A DNA stretch of 64,000 bases from Marsupella aquatica. Taxonomy: Eukaryota > Marchantiophyta. The notes beneath the pieces were generated by a model. The model was not told where the DNA came from, searched no databases, and saw only the letters and a program-made list of their open reading frames with translations. The position numbers were made by a program, and so were the translations under genes. This document shows, in pieces, positions 22,722 to 33,270 of this stretch. Numbering within the stretch: position 1 is the stretch's first letter; each line of letters begins with the position of its first letter. The DNA lies in assembly GCA_973895155.1 (NCBI GenBank), contig OZ316894.1, positions 24,924,001 through 24,988,000 on the forward strand, in the 5' to 3' direction.

Positions 22722-23621
22722 TTAGCAGACTTGAGTTTTGCCACAGAGCACATAGAGCGCGATGCGAGAGCTGCGGAAATCCGGATGCCAATCGTCCTCG
22801 GGCACGAGTCCGACCACAAAATCCTTGATGGCTCCATCTAAGAAGCACTCAAGAACATCATCGTTCCTCAGCTCACCGGCAATGAACACAGTCGAGTGGG
22901 CGGCACAGAGAGCTCGTAAGGAATGCAAGAGATCCGTCACCACGTCCTTGTTATAAATGACATCGGATGCAACCACGAAATCTGGCTTGGAATCCACAAG
23001 AGCTCGGTCGGGCTCTTCTCCCCACGTAAACTCCATCACCTCCGCAGTAGCAGCAGAAACAGCGACACCACCAACCCTCTGTGCTCGAGCATTCCCTCTG
23101 AGATTCTCTCGGACATTCTTACTCCCTCTGACATTCTCTCGGACATTCTTCTGCAGGAGCTTGAGGCGGTCGGGGAGGTCCGTGAGGATGACATGGGCGC
23201 CGAGGAGGGCAGCCACGCATCCCACGAGGCCGCATCCAGAGCCCAGCTCCACCACCTTCTTGCCATGGAAGTCGACCAGATGGGAGTCCGCACTATGCTC
23301 CAGAAACTTGGCGAGAATCACTCCACTGTCCCACATCACACCTCCGGTTACCCCTATTTGCGAGAGGGAGGAAGGAGCCTGAGAGATTGAGAGTTCGTGG
23401 CCACAGGCATCCAGGCGCAGTTGCAAGCCCGCCTGCTGCACGAATTTGTTCGGCCTGTGCGTTGTGGGTTGCTGTAAGCCCCACAGCAGCATCACCTCTT
23501 CACTCCCGTCCCTGACGAGGGCTACGGGCTTTGGCCACGCCCCCACCACTCCGCATTGCCGCTCGTCTTCTTCCTCCGTCTCCTCTTCTGCCAGTGACTG
23601 CTTACTGACCGAGACTTCCAT
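22722..23621 (-). CDS. METTL21-like protein N-lysine methyltransferase
   Basis: A single-exon gene of 299 residues, start ATG at 23621. It belongs to the Methyltransf_16 group of seven-beta-strand enzymes. The VTGGVMWDSGVILAKFL entry motif is at residues 91-107 and the SAM-binding loop VVELGSGCGLVG at 123-134. The acidic strand end TDLP is at 147-150, and DFVVASDVIY (214-223) lies where the family has its D-x-x-Y substrate-site motif. Such enzymes transfer methyl groups from SAM to lysines of chaperones, elongation factors or other proteins; the target here is unknown. The N-terminus is acidic and low in complexity. Residues about 158-177 hold a duplicated decapeptide (KNVRENVRGS/KNVRENLRGN) from a 30-bp tandem duplication, in a loop after the second strand. 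Confidence 0.82.
   Translation of the reverse strand: MEVSVSKQSLAEEETEEEDERQCGVVGAWPKPVALVRDGSEEVMLLWGLQQPTTHRPNKFVQQAGLQLRLDACGHELSISQAPSSLSQIGVTGGVMWDSGVILAKFLEHSADSHLVDFHGKKVVELGSGCGLVGCVAALLGAHVILTDLPDRLKLLQKNVRENVRGSKNVRENLRGNARAQRVGGVAVSAATAEVMEFTWGEEPDRALVDSKPDFVVASDVIYNKDVVTDLLHSLRALCAAHSTVFIAGELRNDDVLECFLDGAIKDFVVGLVPEDDWHPDFRSSRIALYVLCGKTQVC
23094..23151. repeat. 30-bp in-frame tandem duplication in the methyltransferase
   Basis: The units begin CCCTCTG at 23094 and 23124 and share ATTCTCTCGGACATTCTT. The period of 30 bp adds ten residues without breaking the frame. Confidence 0.9.
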
Positions 23622-24138
23622 GATTGGGGTTTGGAGTTTGGAGCCCCCAACCAGAATATTAGAGCAAAGTTGCGCAATGTTTGGGGCCTAGGGTCTACAG
23701 TTCACAGAGAATGACTGACTGGTTTTAGAAGTCGAGCCCCTTTGTAGCAGCGCTTTCTTTTGGGCATCCCGTGCTCCGATTTCGAGTATGTCAATTCTTC
23801 GTCTATCAGATAATACATTTCTGCAAGGGGTACACACAAAGAGCATGCCTCCTGTCTAGACCCGGCCGGCAATTTCGGAGGGGGAGATTCAGGGGTATCT
23901 CGACCCGGAGTATGATGATGCTGGCTTGTCATTTCTACCTAGTTCGACATGCTCGACCATTTGCGCGCAGAATAGAGAGACGCAAAAATAGCTGAACAGG
24001 AACAATCGGTCTCCAATATTGCTAGTAAAATCCTTCGTGGGGAAACAGCTTGAGACACCAAGAGCAGTCCGGAGGACGTCAAACGAGTCGCACGAAAATG
24101 GCACGATGGAGGCAGGTGGGGAAACGGGTAGAGTTGTA
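23622..24138. other. Upstream region of the methyltransferase gene
   Basis: This probably contains the promoter of the minus-strand methyltransferase. I see no other gene or clear motif. Confidence 0.4.
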
Positions 24139-24562
24139 CTAACAGTAAATTTGTCGATGAGAGCAGTCTAGGCATTGCAGGACCGCACTCTTACATTTAA
24201 GATGAGACAGTGTGTCGAGTATCACATCAATCATGAAATCATACCTCTCCTCGACCATGCGAATTTGTCGATGCGGGCACCCTGGGCATGGCAAGAGCGC
24301 GGTTCGCACATTTAAGATAAGACAGTACCTCGAGCAGTTCATCAATCGTTAAGTTGCAAGCGCAACCGATGAAGTCAACCTCCTCATCGACCATGCGAAT
24401 TTGTCGATGAGGGCACTCTGGGCATGGCTCATCGACCATGCGAATTTGTCGACGAGGGCACTCTGGGCTTGGCAAGAACCTCCCTAGCGCATTTAAGAAA
24501 AGACAGGATCTCGAGCATTGCACCAAGTCAATGAAGTCAAGCCCCCACCTCGACCATGTCAA
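24139..24562 (-). repeat. Tandem repeat with a coding-like peptide unit
   Basis: The segment AATTTGTCGATGAGGGCA recurs at about 24146, 24259, 24398 and 24439. Between the wider copies lies a CATTTAAGA.AAGACAG...CTCGAGCA segment. On the minus strand the units translate to a repeated CPxCPHRQIRMVEE/DE block followed by LSYLKC or LSHLKC. The copies fall in two different frames (24139-24345 and 24239-24562), so a frameshift separates them. I do not know this peptide. It may be a decayed repeat protein or chance openness in a satellite. Confidence 0.55.
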
Positions 24563-25559
24563 AGCAACGTAGAAAGCAACCCCCTAGTGACTGGAGTACC
24601 TACTACTGGCTTGCGTATGCTAACAGCCGTTCCAATTTTAGAAGGACAGAACCCGAAACGTGGGATTATATTTTGGTGTGTCGTGGAATCTTTGTGGTGG
24701 AGCCGTCTCTTAAATTTCACATCTTTCACAGCTCGACGTGACGCTTGCAAGTTACGTCTTCTGAACCCCAAGGAGCCAATACAAAATCTGAGACCAAATC
24801 ATATAGAAGTCTTGCAACCTCACTTCATCAAGGCTGCCTTTGAACTAACAGGAATTTGGGAACACGACACCATAATCCGCTTGTTTCAAGCCAAGTACTG
24901 TAGATGAGCCCGTTAGTCCTTCGTTCTAACTGCACACACTAAATGGTCCAAACAGCGGACAACTTTGCGGAGTGGCCAGAAAGATGGACAGGAGAAGTCT
25001 GGGAAAATCAGTATTTGGAATAAGTGAAACAACCACACTAACGATTGTGCCGGTTTCATATATCACCGGTGTATCAAAAGGAGAGTCGAGAGTCTTTACA
25101 ATTTCTAAACCCTAAGTCTTTTCGTAGCCTCAAAGTGAATTGTTCACAACTCACTGAACATAGCTAAGGTTGCGATTCGGTGCATTGGGATGCCCTTCCC
25201 CCCTAGCACGTACTGTGAGTTTACGTCAAGCACGCGAATGCTGTTTCTTTCGTTAAAACACACATGGATGGAAAGAGTTCTGTAGCTCGTAATCTAAATG
25301 CACAAGCTTTCCTTACATAACGGAATTTCAATCTGACGTCTACCAGCTTCAGATGCTTACTACTCGATAGAACCGAGTGCTCAACGGTGCAAAAACTTTT
25401 GTAAACCCGGCCCCTGGTGTAGTTGAATCTGCTGGAGTGAACTGTGGTATCAAAATCCGACCCATACTGGTCGGGGCGTTGCGTTGGATGCTTCATCTCT
25501 ACCTGTGCTCAAAAAAGTGGTCATCAAATTTGTTCCCTTTTCCGGCGAGTTGGATTGCC
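24563..25559. other. Gene-free stretch 3' of the amylase gene
   Basis: No gene is recognised on either strand. The part next to 25560 is presumably the 3' untranslated region of the amylase transcript. Confidence 0.45.
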
Positions 25560-28512
25560 TTAGTGCTCTGTAGCCGACTTTTTTTCCCAGACAATGAAGT
25601 CATTTCCAAGGGCTGCTACATTGTAGTCATTCAGGGAGGGAGCCAAATCTCCAATTTCCAACTTGGGACCAATTTTAACTACCACAACATCATTTACTCT
25701 GGCCAAGTAGAAATCATCGTGTGCTGCCACAATCTCTACCTTACTATCAGCTTTGATACCATTTCGCTTGCGAACTTGTATAAGTTCCTTTATTGCCGTC
25801 TGCAAATTCCAGTCAAAATAATGGTCGTAAAACTGCAGGCGCCACACAATAATTGGAGTTCAGGTGACGATGCACATACTCTAGTAAAATTACGATGACT
25901 GTTCTAACTCTATGCTGGAAACAGACGTCTGACTTACTTCTTGAGACAACTCCTACAACCAACTACTCAAGAGTCCTACATGAGAGACTTCATGCCATTC
26001 ATTCCTTGAGAAAAGAACGGGTAGGAATGAGGCAATGATAAAAATGCGAGTCCATCAAACAGACCATTTGAGACGAGCAATTTCTCCAACTCTGACCATA
26101 AAGCTGTGTCTTTCTAAAGGACTAAAAGAACAATACTGAATGAATGAGTTTTGAGAGATAAAAAGAACTGAAACCAGAGGTAGAAGACGAACTTACAACG
26201 CAGGGAACTCCTGGATGCGTCAGGATGTAGGCATATCCCTGCATCACTTTATCGGCAGGGAATGCCCAGTGAGCCTGTGTGGAACCAGTGTCGTGATTAT
26301 CTAAAAAAGTGACAGCTTTAGTAGGTAACCACCCGATCAACCCAGGTGGCTGGCCACGACTATCTCTGAGCCTTCCTAGTTGGCCTTTGACAGCTTCCTG
26401 CAAGATTCCCTTGGTGGTGAAGTCGAAGGCTGTTGACCTCCCACCAGTAGCATTAATCCAGTCCAAGATTCCTTGGCGATGACTGTTTTGGTCATATCTC
26501 AACCCCTCGTTTCCATAATTCATGTTATTCCAAACTTCTCCAACACTGAACAAAGGCTCTGTTTTCTCAATGTATAGACCAACAAATGTCCCCGAGTATC
26601 CCTTAGCAAAGTCAAATCTCCAGCCATCAAAGCCAATATCCCTCTTGAGCCATCTCAGCCATTCAGCTAACTCTTTCTGTACTCTTTCATTAGTGTGGTC
26701 AATATCAGGAGCTGCTCCAAAGTCATCTCCGGTATCGGCTGCCCCAGTCCCACCATAACTGTCATTACCTGTGATCGCCCAAGGGCCCCAATCGAGTTTC
26801 TCATCTGGAGTCCCACCTTCAAATATGCACCACACCCCCCTCGCATCTTGTTTGTCAGCACACCTGTGATTGATGACCACATCTGCCAAACATCGTACTC
26901 CTTCCTCATGGAAAGCGTCAATCAGGCTCTTCAATTGCTGTTCATTTCCATACTTTGAGGCATTCAAGTCGTATAGTCTTCCGGGCATGTACCCTGTGAC
27001 AGTTTCCAAAACCGGTGCACGATCACGCAAATCATCAAACGAAAGCATGGGATACCTACAGCAGTGGAAGGTGAATAGGGTGCCTACTCTTCGTCAAGTA
27101 GGATATCATACTCTAAATACAATCGCCACCTGTTAAGAGTAAGGAAACATAAACTATTGCGGATTTCATAATTTTATTTGCTGCCCTTTCCATCCGGTTT
27201 GCAGGGAATGTGCACAAGCAACTTTCACTCACGAAAGAAATTCAGCTGAAGAGAAAGGAATCAAAGGTCCATCGTTGACTACCTTGCGGTGCAACTGAGT
27301 GACTGGGAGGAGGAAGCCACACATCTGTAACGCCAGCTTCAGCTATCGCTTTTACTTTCTGGTGGAGCGTGGTGTACCAATTTGGATTACACCGCCATGA
27401 CTCCCAATTGAAAGCCTGCATCCTTTCCAACGAAGGTTTACAAATTCAGGTAGCCTTCTCATTCAGCATGGAGACACACAACTAACGAGCGACTGCTTAT
27501 GTTGCATGGGTCAAATCTTAATGCGCGTGTAGCTCTTATGAATCTCCGTTGAACGAACATAAATTTCTCGTCACGGTTCCACTGACGATTCAATCAACAA
27601 GAGAGGGAAGTTGATTACTCGTATCTTGCTGACCACTTCGAATATTATTTTGTATCGTATGGTATTCATGTTCTGGCTATTGGCTCCTTCCGATTTCTAT
27701 CCTAAGGAGTGTGGCGAACAGGCAATCGTTTTTCCGTAGTCTCAATTAATTCAATTATATCAAGCTCACTTCAAATGATTGAGATCGATTGAGACCACTT
27801 CGAGTCAATGTCTTCGACTTCGTTTGGCTTCCTTCACTCATATCCATGAATTTGACGAAAATGAACTTTACATCGATTCAATCCAGGGTTCTATTGATAC
27901 TCTCGTCCCAAAGCAGTATACACGTGTACATGTAACATGATTTGAAATTAGCACAATAGAAGAGGATAATTACGCGGCGTAAGAGGCTATCTTTTCTATG
28001 AATAAGCACCCGATATGATTACCCTTCAACATATTTTAAAATTACATAGAATTACAAACTGAAAAAGAGTATCAATTCTCCAGAAATGGCAGTCCGGGCC
28101 TTAGCAGTTTTTCCCTCACCTGGAACATCACAACTTTGAGAGGATCGGCGTGGATGTTTCCCCCTCTGTACATGGGCTTCGGCGTCTCGTCCACTTTTAC
28201 ATCTTCATCCCCAGGCACCAGTTGCACTCCTCCTTTCGCTGCTTCCGGCACTAGCATTGCGTAGATCCTCGTGCTCTTACTTCGCTCCGAATTACAGCCA
28301 ACCCTGGTGAAACCAGCGCTCTCAACTGCAAGACTCGGAATTGGGGAGACCATACAATTGTCGAATTTCAAAGAGGTCGTCTGAGCGCCATTTTTGGTGG
28401 TTGGCGATGATGTCGACGCCACTGAGCGCTGCTGCTGCTGCTGTTGCTCTTCCACCGTTCTGCCATGCAAGCAGGACGGAATCAAACCCGCTGTGAGGCT
28501 CGCTGCCGCCAT
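25560..28512 (-). CDS. Plastid-type alpha-amylase (GH13), four exons
   Basis: Exons in transcript order: 28512-28120, 27415-27283, 26993-26197, 25832-25560; all joins are GT-AG with matching phase, giving 531 residues. Exon 1 encodes a Ser/Thr-rich leader with a glutamine run that looks like a plastid transit peptide; it ends PLKVVMFQ, and exon 2 resumes AFNWESW, the conserved start of the barrel. DVVINHR is at 213-219. The nucleophile Asp303 is in [10 protein letters not shown], the acid/base Glu328 in FSVGEVW, and Asp410 in FLDNHD. Exon 4 is the C-terminal beta domain (FYDHYFDW ... KIGPK ... VWEKK). All three catalytic acids are present. It should cleave internal alpha-1,4 bonds of starch. 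The plastid location is inferred from the leader only. The promoter carries a tandem repeat. Confidence 0.92.
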
Positions 28513-28555
28513 CTTAAATCCCGCGAAACAAGCCCGCGCTTTAAATTTAAAAGCC

Positions 28556-29065
28556 GTTTTACAAACACAGAATGCTCAACACCCTCACTCCCCACACACT
28601 TGAATTCCTCCAGACACACTACCGAAAACTCGGAGACCAACTTGGATCTGCCCCAGCAATGTGGAAGAAAATAAAATCAAACGCTCACTCTACTCCTATA
28701 ATGCATCTGGTTTACAAGCACAGAATTCTCTAACACCCCCACTCTCCGCCGCACTTCAATGACGCTAGACTCACTACCGAAAACACGGAGACAGGCTTGG
28801 ATCTGTCCCAGCAATGTGGAAGGAAATGATATTCAACCTCACTCAACTCCTGTAATTGCATCTGGTTTACGAGCACAGAATGCTCCACACCCCCACTCTC
28901 CGCACATACTCCACTAACTCCAGACTTGGATCTGCTCCAGCAATGTGCATGAAAATAAAATCAGACCCTCACTCACTCAACTCCGAGAATTGCATCTGAA
29001 TAGAACAAGACTGCCTACAATTGACTCCCTCAACTCCGAGAATTGCATCTGGATACAACAAGACT
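28556..29065. repeat. Tandem repeats in the amylase promoter region, unit about 155 bp
   Basis: Units start near 28556, 28711 and 28865, each with TTTAC.A.CACAGAATGCTC, CCCACTCTCCGC, CTTGGATCTG.CCCAGCAATG and GAATTGCATCTGGTTTAC. A shorter 51-bp doublet (CAACTCCGAGAATTGCATCT at about 28979 and 29030) follows. The array begins 44 bp upstream of the amylase start codon, so it lies in the 5' untranslated region or proximal promoter. Confidence 0.85.
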
Positions 29066-29417
29066 GCATACAATGAAGGTACGTCACAATTCGGGTGGCG
29101 AGAGACTACTAATAAGAGTTCTTCCTCATTTCAGTTCAAGACCACACAAAAAGACGGCCCACAGACAGCCAAGAGAGTGGACAATGCCGGTGTAACGGGC
29201 CGCGCGCCTCGAGTTCCTCCGAGCACAGCAATTCTTCCCAGGATCCTCCCTCCTTCCCAGGATCCTCCTTCGTACGACGACAATGGTTGCAATCTGAACT
29301 GCTTTTGCGCCCGACGAATCGATCGATTTCACGAGGGAAATGCCAATTGTTCGAAGCCCACGGCCCCAACCGTCCTTCCCTCGTGTTTCTGTTTGGTCTA
29401 ATAAGTGTGTCCAGTAC

Positions 29418-29684
29418 TAGTAACCAGGAACGTGACCACACCTGCAGCATGTGACTAACTACACTAGAACCAGAAACGTGACCACACCTACAGTATGTGA
29501 CTAACCCGTAACCAGGACCGTGACCACACCTACAGTATGTGACTAACTAGTAACCAGAAACGTGACCACACCTACATTATGTGACTAACCCGTAACCAGG
29601 AACGTAACCACACCTACAGTATGTGACTAACTAGTAACCAGGAACGTGACCACACCCCTACAGTATGTGACTAACCAGCTGGCT
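29418..29684. repeat. 45-bp satellite, six copies, alternating variants
   Basis: The unit is GTAACCAGGAACGTGACCAC followed by ACCTACAGTATGTGACTAAC. Copies end alternately in CTAG and CCCG, so the higher-order unit is about 90 bp. Degenerate copies reappear at 30481-30545. That suggests the array was once longer and that 29690-30480 was inserted into it. Confidence 0.88.
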
Positions 29685-29689
29685 TTGGT

Positions 29690-29890
29690 CGGTTGGCCAG
29701 GGGATGAGCCTGAACCAAGAGGTCCTAGGTTCAATCCCCCTTCCACACACACCACACGCAAGGGGTGTGTAGGGTATGTGTGTACAGCAAACTCTCATGA
29801 AGTGCAATCTTTGGGGAAGACTATTCTGGCATGCACTAAACCGGGTGTGGCATGCCTTGATAAGCGCACATCCCACAACTAGTGCTCTAA
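29690..29890 (+). mobile_element. Probable tRNA-derived SINE
   Basis: A pol III A-box-like stretch (TGGCTTTGGTCGGTTGG) is followed about 40 bp later by AGGTTCAATCCCCC, a good B box. About 130 bp of body follow. No cloverleaf fits, so this is not a tRNA gene. It lies directly after the last full satellite unit. The 3' tail and target duplication are not resolved. Confidence 0.42.
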
Positions 29891-32002
29891 TAGATAAGTG
29901 TGCTTCATTTAGATTTCTTTGTTAAATGTGTATGGGCCATGGACCCCTCTGTCAGTGAGTAGTCAGCCTCGTACCTCGTATCCCTGCCCTAATTATGTGC
30001 CCACACTCCTTAAGTGCATTCTATACTCTACTAAGAATGGGCATGCATTTATCGGTAAATGAGATTTCTGGAGTTTATGTGTTTACATATAAGCGCATAC
30101 AAAACACTTATCAAGGGTATGCCCTTATAAAGTTGTCGTTCGGAAAATTGATTTTAGCCCTGTGTGTGCTTAGAAAAAATGCTTAAAAAGCGCTTATCCC
30201 GTGTAAAAAGAATGGGAAGAACAAGATGGCATGCACTAATCAAGGGTAAGCGCTTATGGAGTGTGTGCTTAGCGAGAGTTCACTGTATGTGTGGGTGGAG
30301 TGTTGTGGTGAGAGTCCTGGTTACGGGCCCTGGTCCATCCCTCCTGGTCTAGGTCCCTGTTGGATCCCTAGGTATCATCCCCAGGTATCATCCCCCCTTG
30401 TGGGCTACCCAACAGTGGTGCATACTCTGAAATCGAGCATATATCCTCTGTTGGATGGGTCTACTTTCGGCTTTCAAGGCAAACCTACGATATGTGACTA
30501 ACCAATGTCACCGGGCACATGACCAAACCATGTGACTAACCAACTTGCCTGATTACCAGTTCTTTGAACGGAAACAGGGATGAGACAACAACAAAAATTG
30601 AAAGAAATATCGTTAATTAAGTATTCTAAATTTGAGGTATTCATTGCTGGCTCCAAGACAGGGCACTCTGCTGTAGACGGGACATCATTTATTCTTCCAA
30701 CATGCAGACTACGATGTGGCAATATCACTCTTGAATGTAGCAATCACTCCTTCGTCTACATGTTGGAGTAAAATCAGCCTTTTCTCGAGACATACTATAT
30801 CATTTCTGAGCATGTTATAAGTGCACGAGCCCAATGCCAGTGCGTTGCACTGTGCAAGGAGGGCCGGTCCCATAGGGAGAAAGCGCATGGAACGTAAATG
30901 TGGGAAGGGAGGCGAGCGAGGCAGGCAGCCAGGAGGGCACGAAGCCCTATGCACGGAAGGGAGGCGTGGCGAGGCAGGGCCCTAAGCCCTATGCACGGAA
31001 GGGAGCAATTACATGGGCCTGCGCCTGCCTGTGTGCGTCGTTCCTGGCATGCGTGTCTCGTTAAACGATCGGACGGATACGAAAAAAGAGATGCTTTAAT
31101 TTGACGGTTCAATTTCATTCCCGCTGATATTCAAATTCATAACGGGACGACGGACGAAAGTGGCCAAATGGGCGGGATTGCCTATTATAGTGTTAGATAG
31201 GTTTTGCAGAAGGTGTACTACCGATCTTCCCTTTGGCAGCCTGAGGTACCACTTCATTCCCTTCGATTCAGACAGATTCGGTCTCAACGTCACTGACAAG
31301 CTAGATAGGTCTAGTAATTATTTAAGTGAGTCAAATCTGCACGGGAAGAATGTACTACTACCCTCTCGCACTTGCATAATATAAGCTCAGAATTTGCATT
31401 GTATAGTTATATTGGCTCTAAGCAGGATAACTGTTGCCAAGTTCTATAAGTGCAACACGTCACTAGAACATACCAAAGTTTTCTCCTGTAATAAAGATTG
31501 CTCTATAAGTCATCACAGGCACTGATGAGTGGGATGAACGTATTCATGCAAAATACCTTGTTATCAATTTTCCATTTGGGCTTTAAGCTGACTAAAAATT
31601 TGACCTACTCCTTCATGGATTGTCGCCTGAGGACCTCTTTGCAATCTCTGATCAGATAGAGATGATCGTTGTGCTGTGAGTTTTTGAATATCACTTTGTA
31701 AACCCTGGAATTACATACTAACAGCTCACAAATCGTATGAGAAAGACAGACCTCAGTAACAAAATGGTAGGCCAGTCCTTGCGTCTAAGCTTTTAATTGA
31801 GATACAATGGAAGTATGGGTCATCTAGATCATATAGGCTGATTCAGTACTGAGAGAATATTGTACATATGGACTGGCTCCAAACGAAGTCGAGGAGAGTA
31901 GCAAAAGAGGCAGCTCATGAGTATAATGCAAAATTAAAGGTAAGATTTGATGTGATTGAACCATTTCAGGCAAATAAGGACAATCACTTGGGAACGTAAT
32001 AT
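29891..32002. other. Gene-free stretch with several short repeats
   Basis: No gene is recognised. CCAGTGCGTTGCACTG at 30837 matches the hairpin motif of the 9.5-kb minisatellite. GCCCTATGCACGGAAGGGAG is repeated at 30942 and 30988. The block 31100-31200 (GACGGTTCAATTTCATTCCC ... GGGCGGGATTGCCTATTATA) looks like the end of a transposable element, but its borders are not clear. Confidence 0.5.
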
Positions 32003-32254
32003 CTCGGGGGCCTCACTCCAAGGGAGGTCCCATATCACGCATGAAGTTTTCAAGTAATAAACATACTAAAACTTAATAAAATAAAGTAGATATTTAGTAT
32101 TTTTTAACCCTTATAATTCTTTGTAAGTCTCAAAATTGGATTAAAACATCCTATATTTCTTTAACAAAACTTTTAAAGTCTCTGCACAATTGAATTAGAA
32201 AACCCTTAACTTCTTCGTGCGATGGGTCGGAAGAAAAGAAGTGAGGACCCTGGG
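32003..32254. mobile_element. MITE, family B, 252 bp
   Basis: Ends are CTCGGGGGCCTCAC and the inverted GTGAGGACCCTGGG. Flanks are CGTAATAT (31995-32002) and CGTAGTAT (32255-32262), an 8-bp target duplication with one change. The interior matches the copy at 36100-36391 (GATGGGT.GGAAGAAAAGAAG and others). An 8-bp duplication suggests a hAT-type origin. Confidence 0.8.
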
Positions 32255-33067
32255 CGTAGTATTCTACATTTTGGCCACATCTTCTATACTTACAGAGCAG
32301 TGGTTGGTATCTGGAAAGTAGCTACAATAGGTGAGTTGGTCGAGGTAAAACATATTTTTGCGACATTGGAGGAATATGGAAATAATTCTCTTCACCCGTA
32401 AATGTATGTGAAAGGGGATCTGGGTGACCATACATGCAAAAGGAGGTAGGAATGGCACACTTGTTCATGGTTTTTGTGCCAATCTTTATGCTGAATGATA
32501 TCTTCCATGGGCAGAAACAATGAGTTTGCCTTGATTTCTCTTGTTCAGTTTATCTAATTGATTGGCAGTGTTTGCCAAAGATTAATTGGTGGTCACTATG
32601 GATCTCCAAGAAGAAGAAGAAACTCGAAACCCGCTCCCACCCTTGTCCGCACAACTAAACTGACTCACACCATTGACCCTCCTTTTGCCTTGGCAGGGCC
32701 TTCTAAGGTCACTCATAGCATGGCCCTTAGTTTCAGTTGCAATAATGATGTGTAACCCTATGCCAGGCTGCCCAAAATTTGTCTAGATGGTAAGGCATCT
32801 CTATTTATGGTTATTGTGTTGCATAGACTTTTGTAATGTTAAATGTTGACCAATCCAATATGATAACATTGGGCCAAAAAGGTCATGGCTTTTTGGTTGC
32901 ATTTTAATCCATATTCAATGGATTTTGGATTTGCATTTTGTCATACCATGCTTGCTACAAACTGTTGATGTTTATATGCTGCAAGGGAACTATCCTAGCT
33001 AACTATCTCAACGCAGTTAATAGCTCAGTCAAGGTCATAGCTATTACCTTATGTTGATCTCTCTCTC

Positions 33068-33270
33068 TTGGTCTTGGTTGTTTCTCCTGCGGCATTGCTT
33101 GTGTAAACCTCGTCTTGGTCATTTCTCCTGCAGCATTGCTTGTGTAAACCTTGTCTTGGTCGTTTCTCCTGCAGCCTTGCCTGTGCATATTAACTCTTCT
33201 TGCTAATTTCTCTTGCTGTCTGGCTTGTGCATGTTCTTCTTGGCCGTTTCTCCTGCGCTCTTGCTTGAAT
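33068..33270. repeat. 47-bp tandem repeat, four to five copies
   Basis: The unit is GTCTTGGTCGTTTCTCCTGC followed by AGCATTGCTTGTGTAAACC. Copies decay towards the right, where the Copia relic begins. Confidence 0.82.

Noticed and set aside
24518-24907. Plus-strand open frame of 129 codons
   Set aside because: Starts inside the tandem repeat and shows no family resemblance.
29418-29684. CRISPR-like array
   Set aside because: Units are contiguous, without unique spacers, in a eukaryotic nuclear context; it is a satellite.
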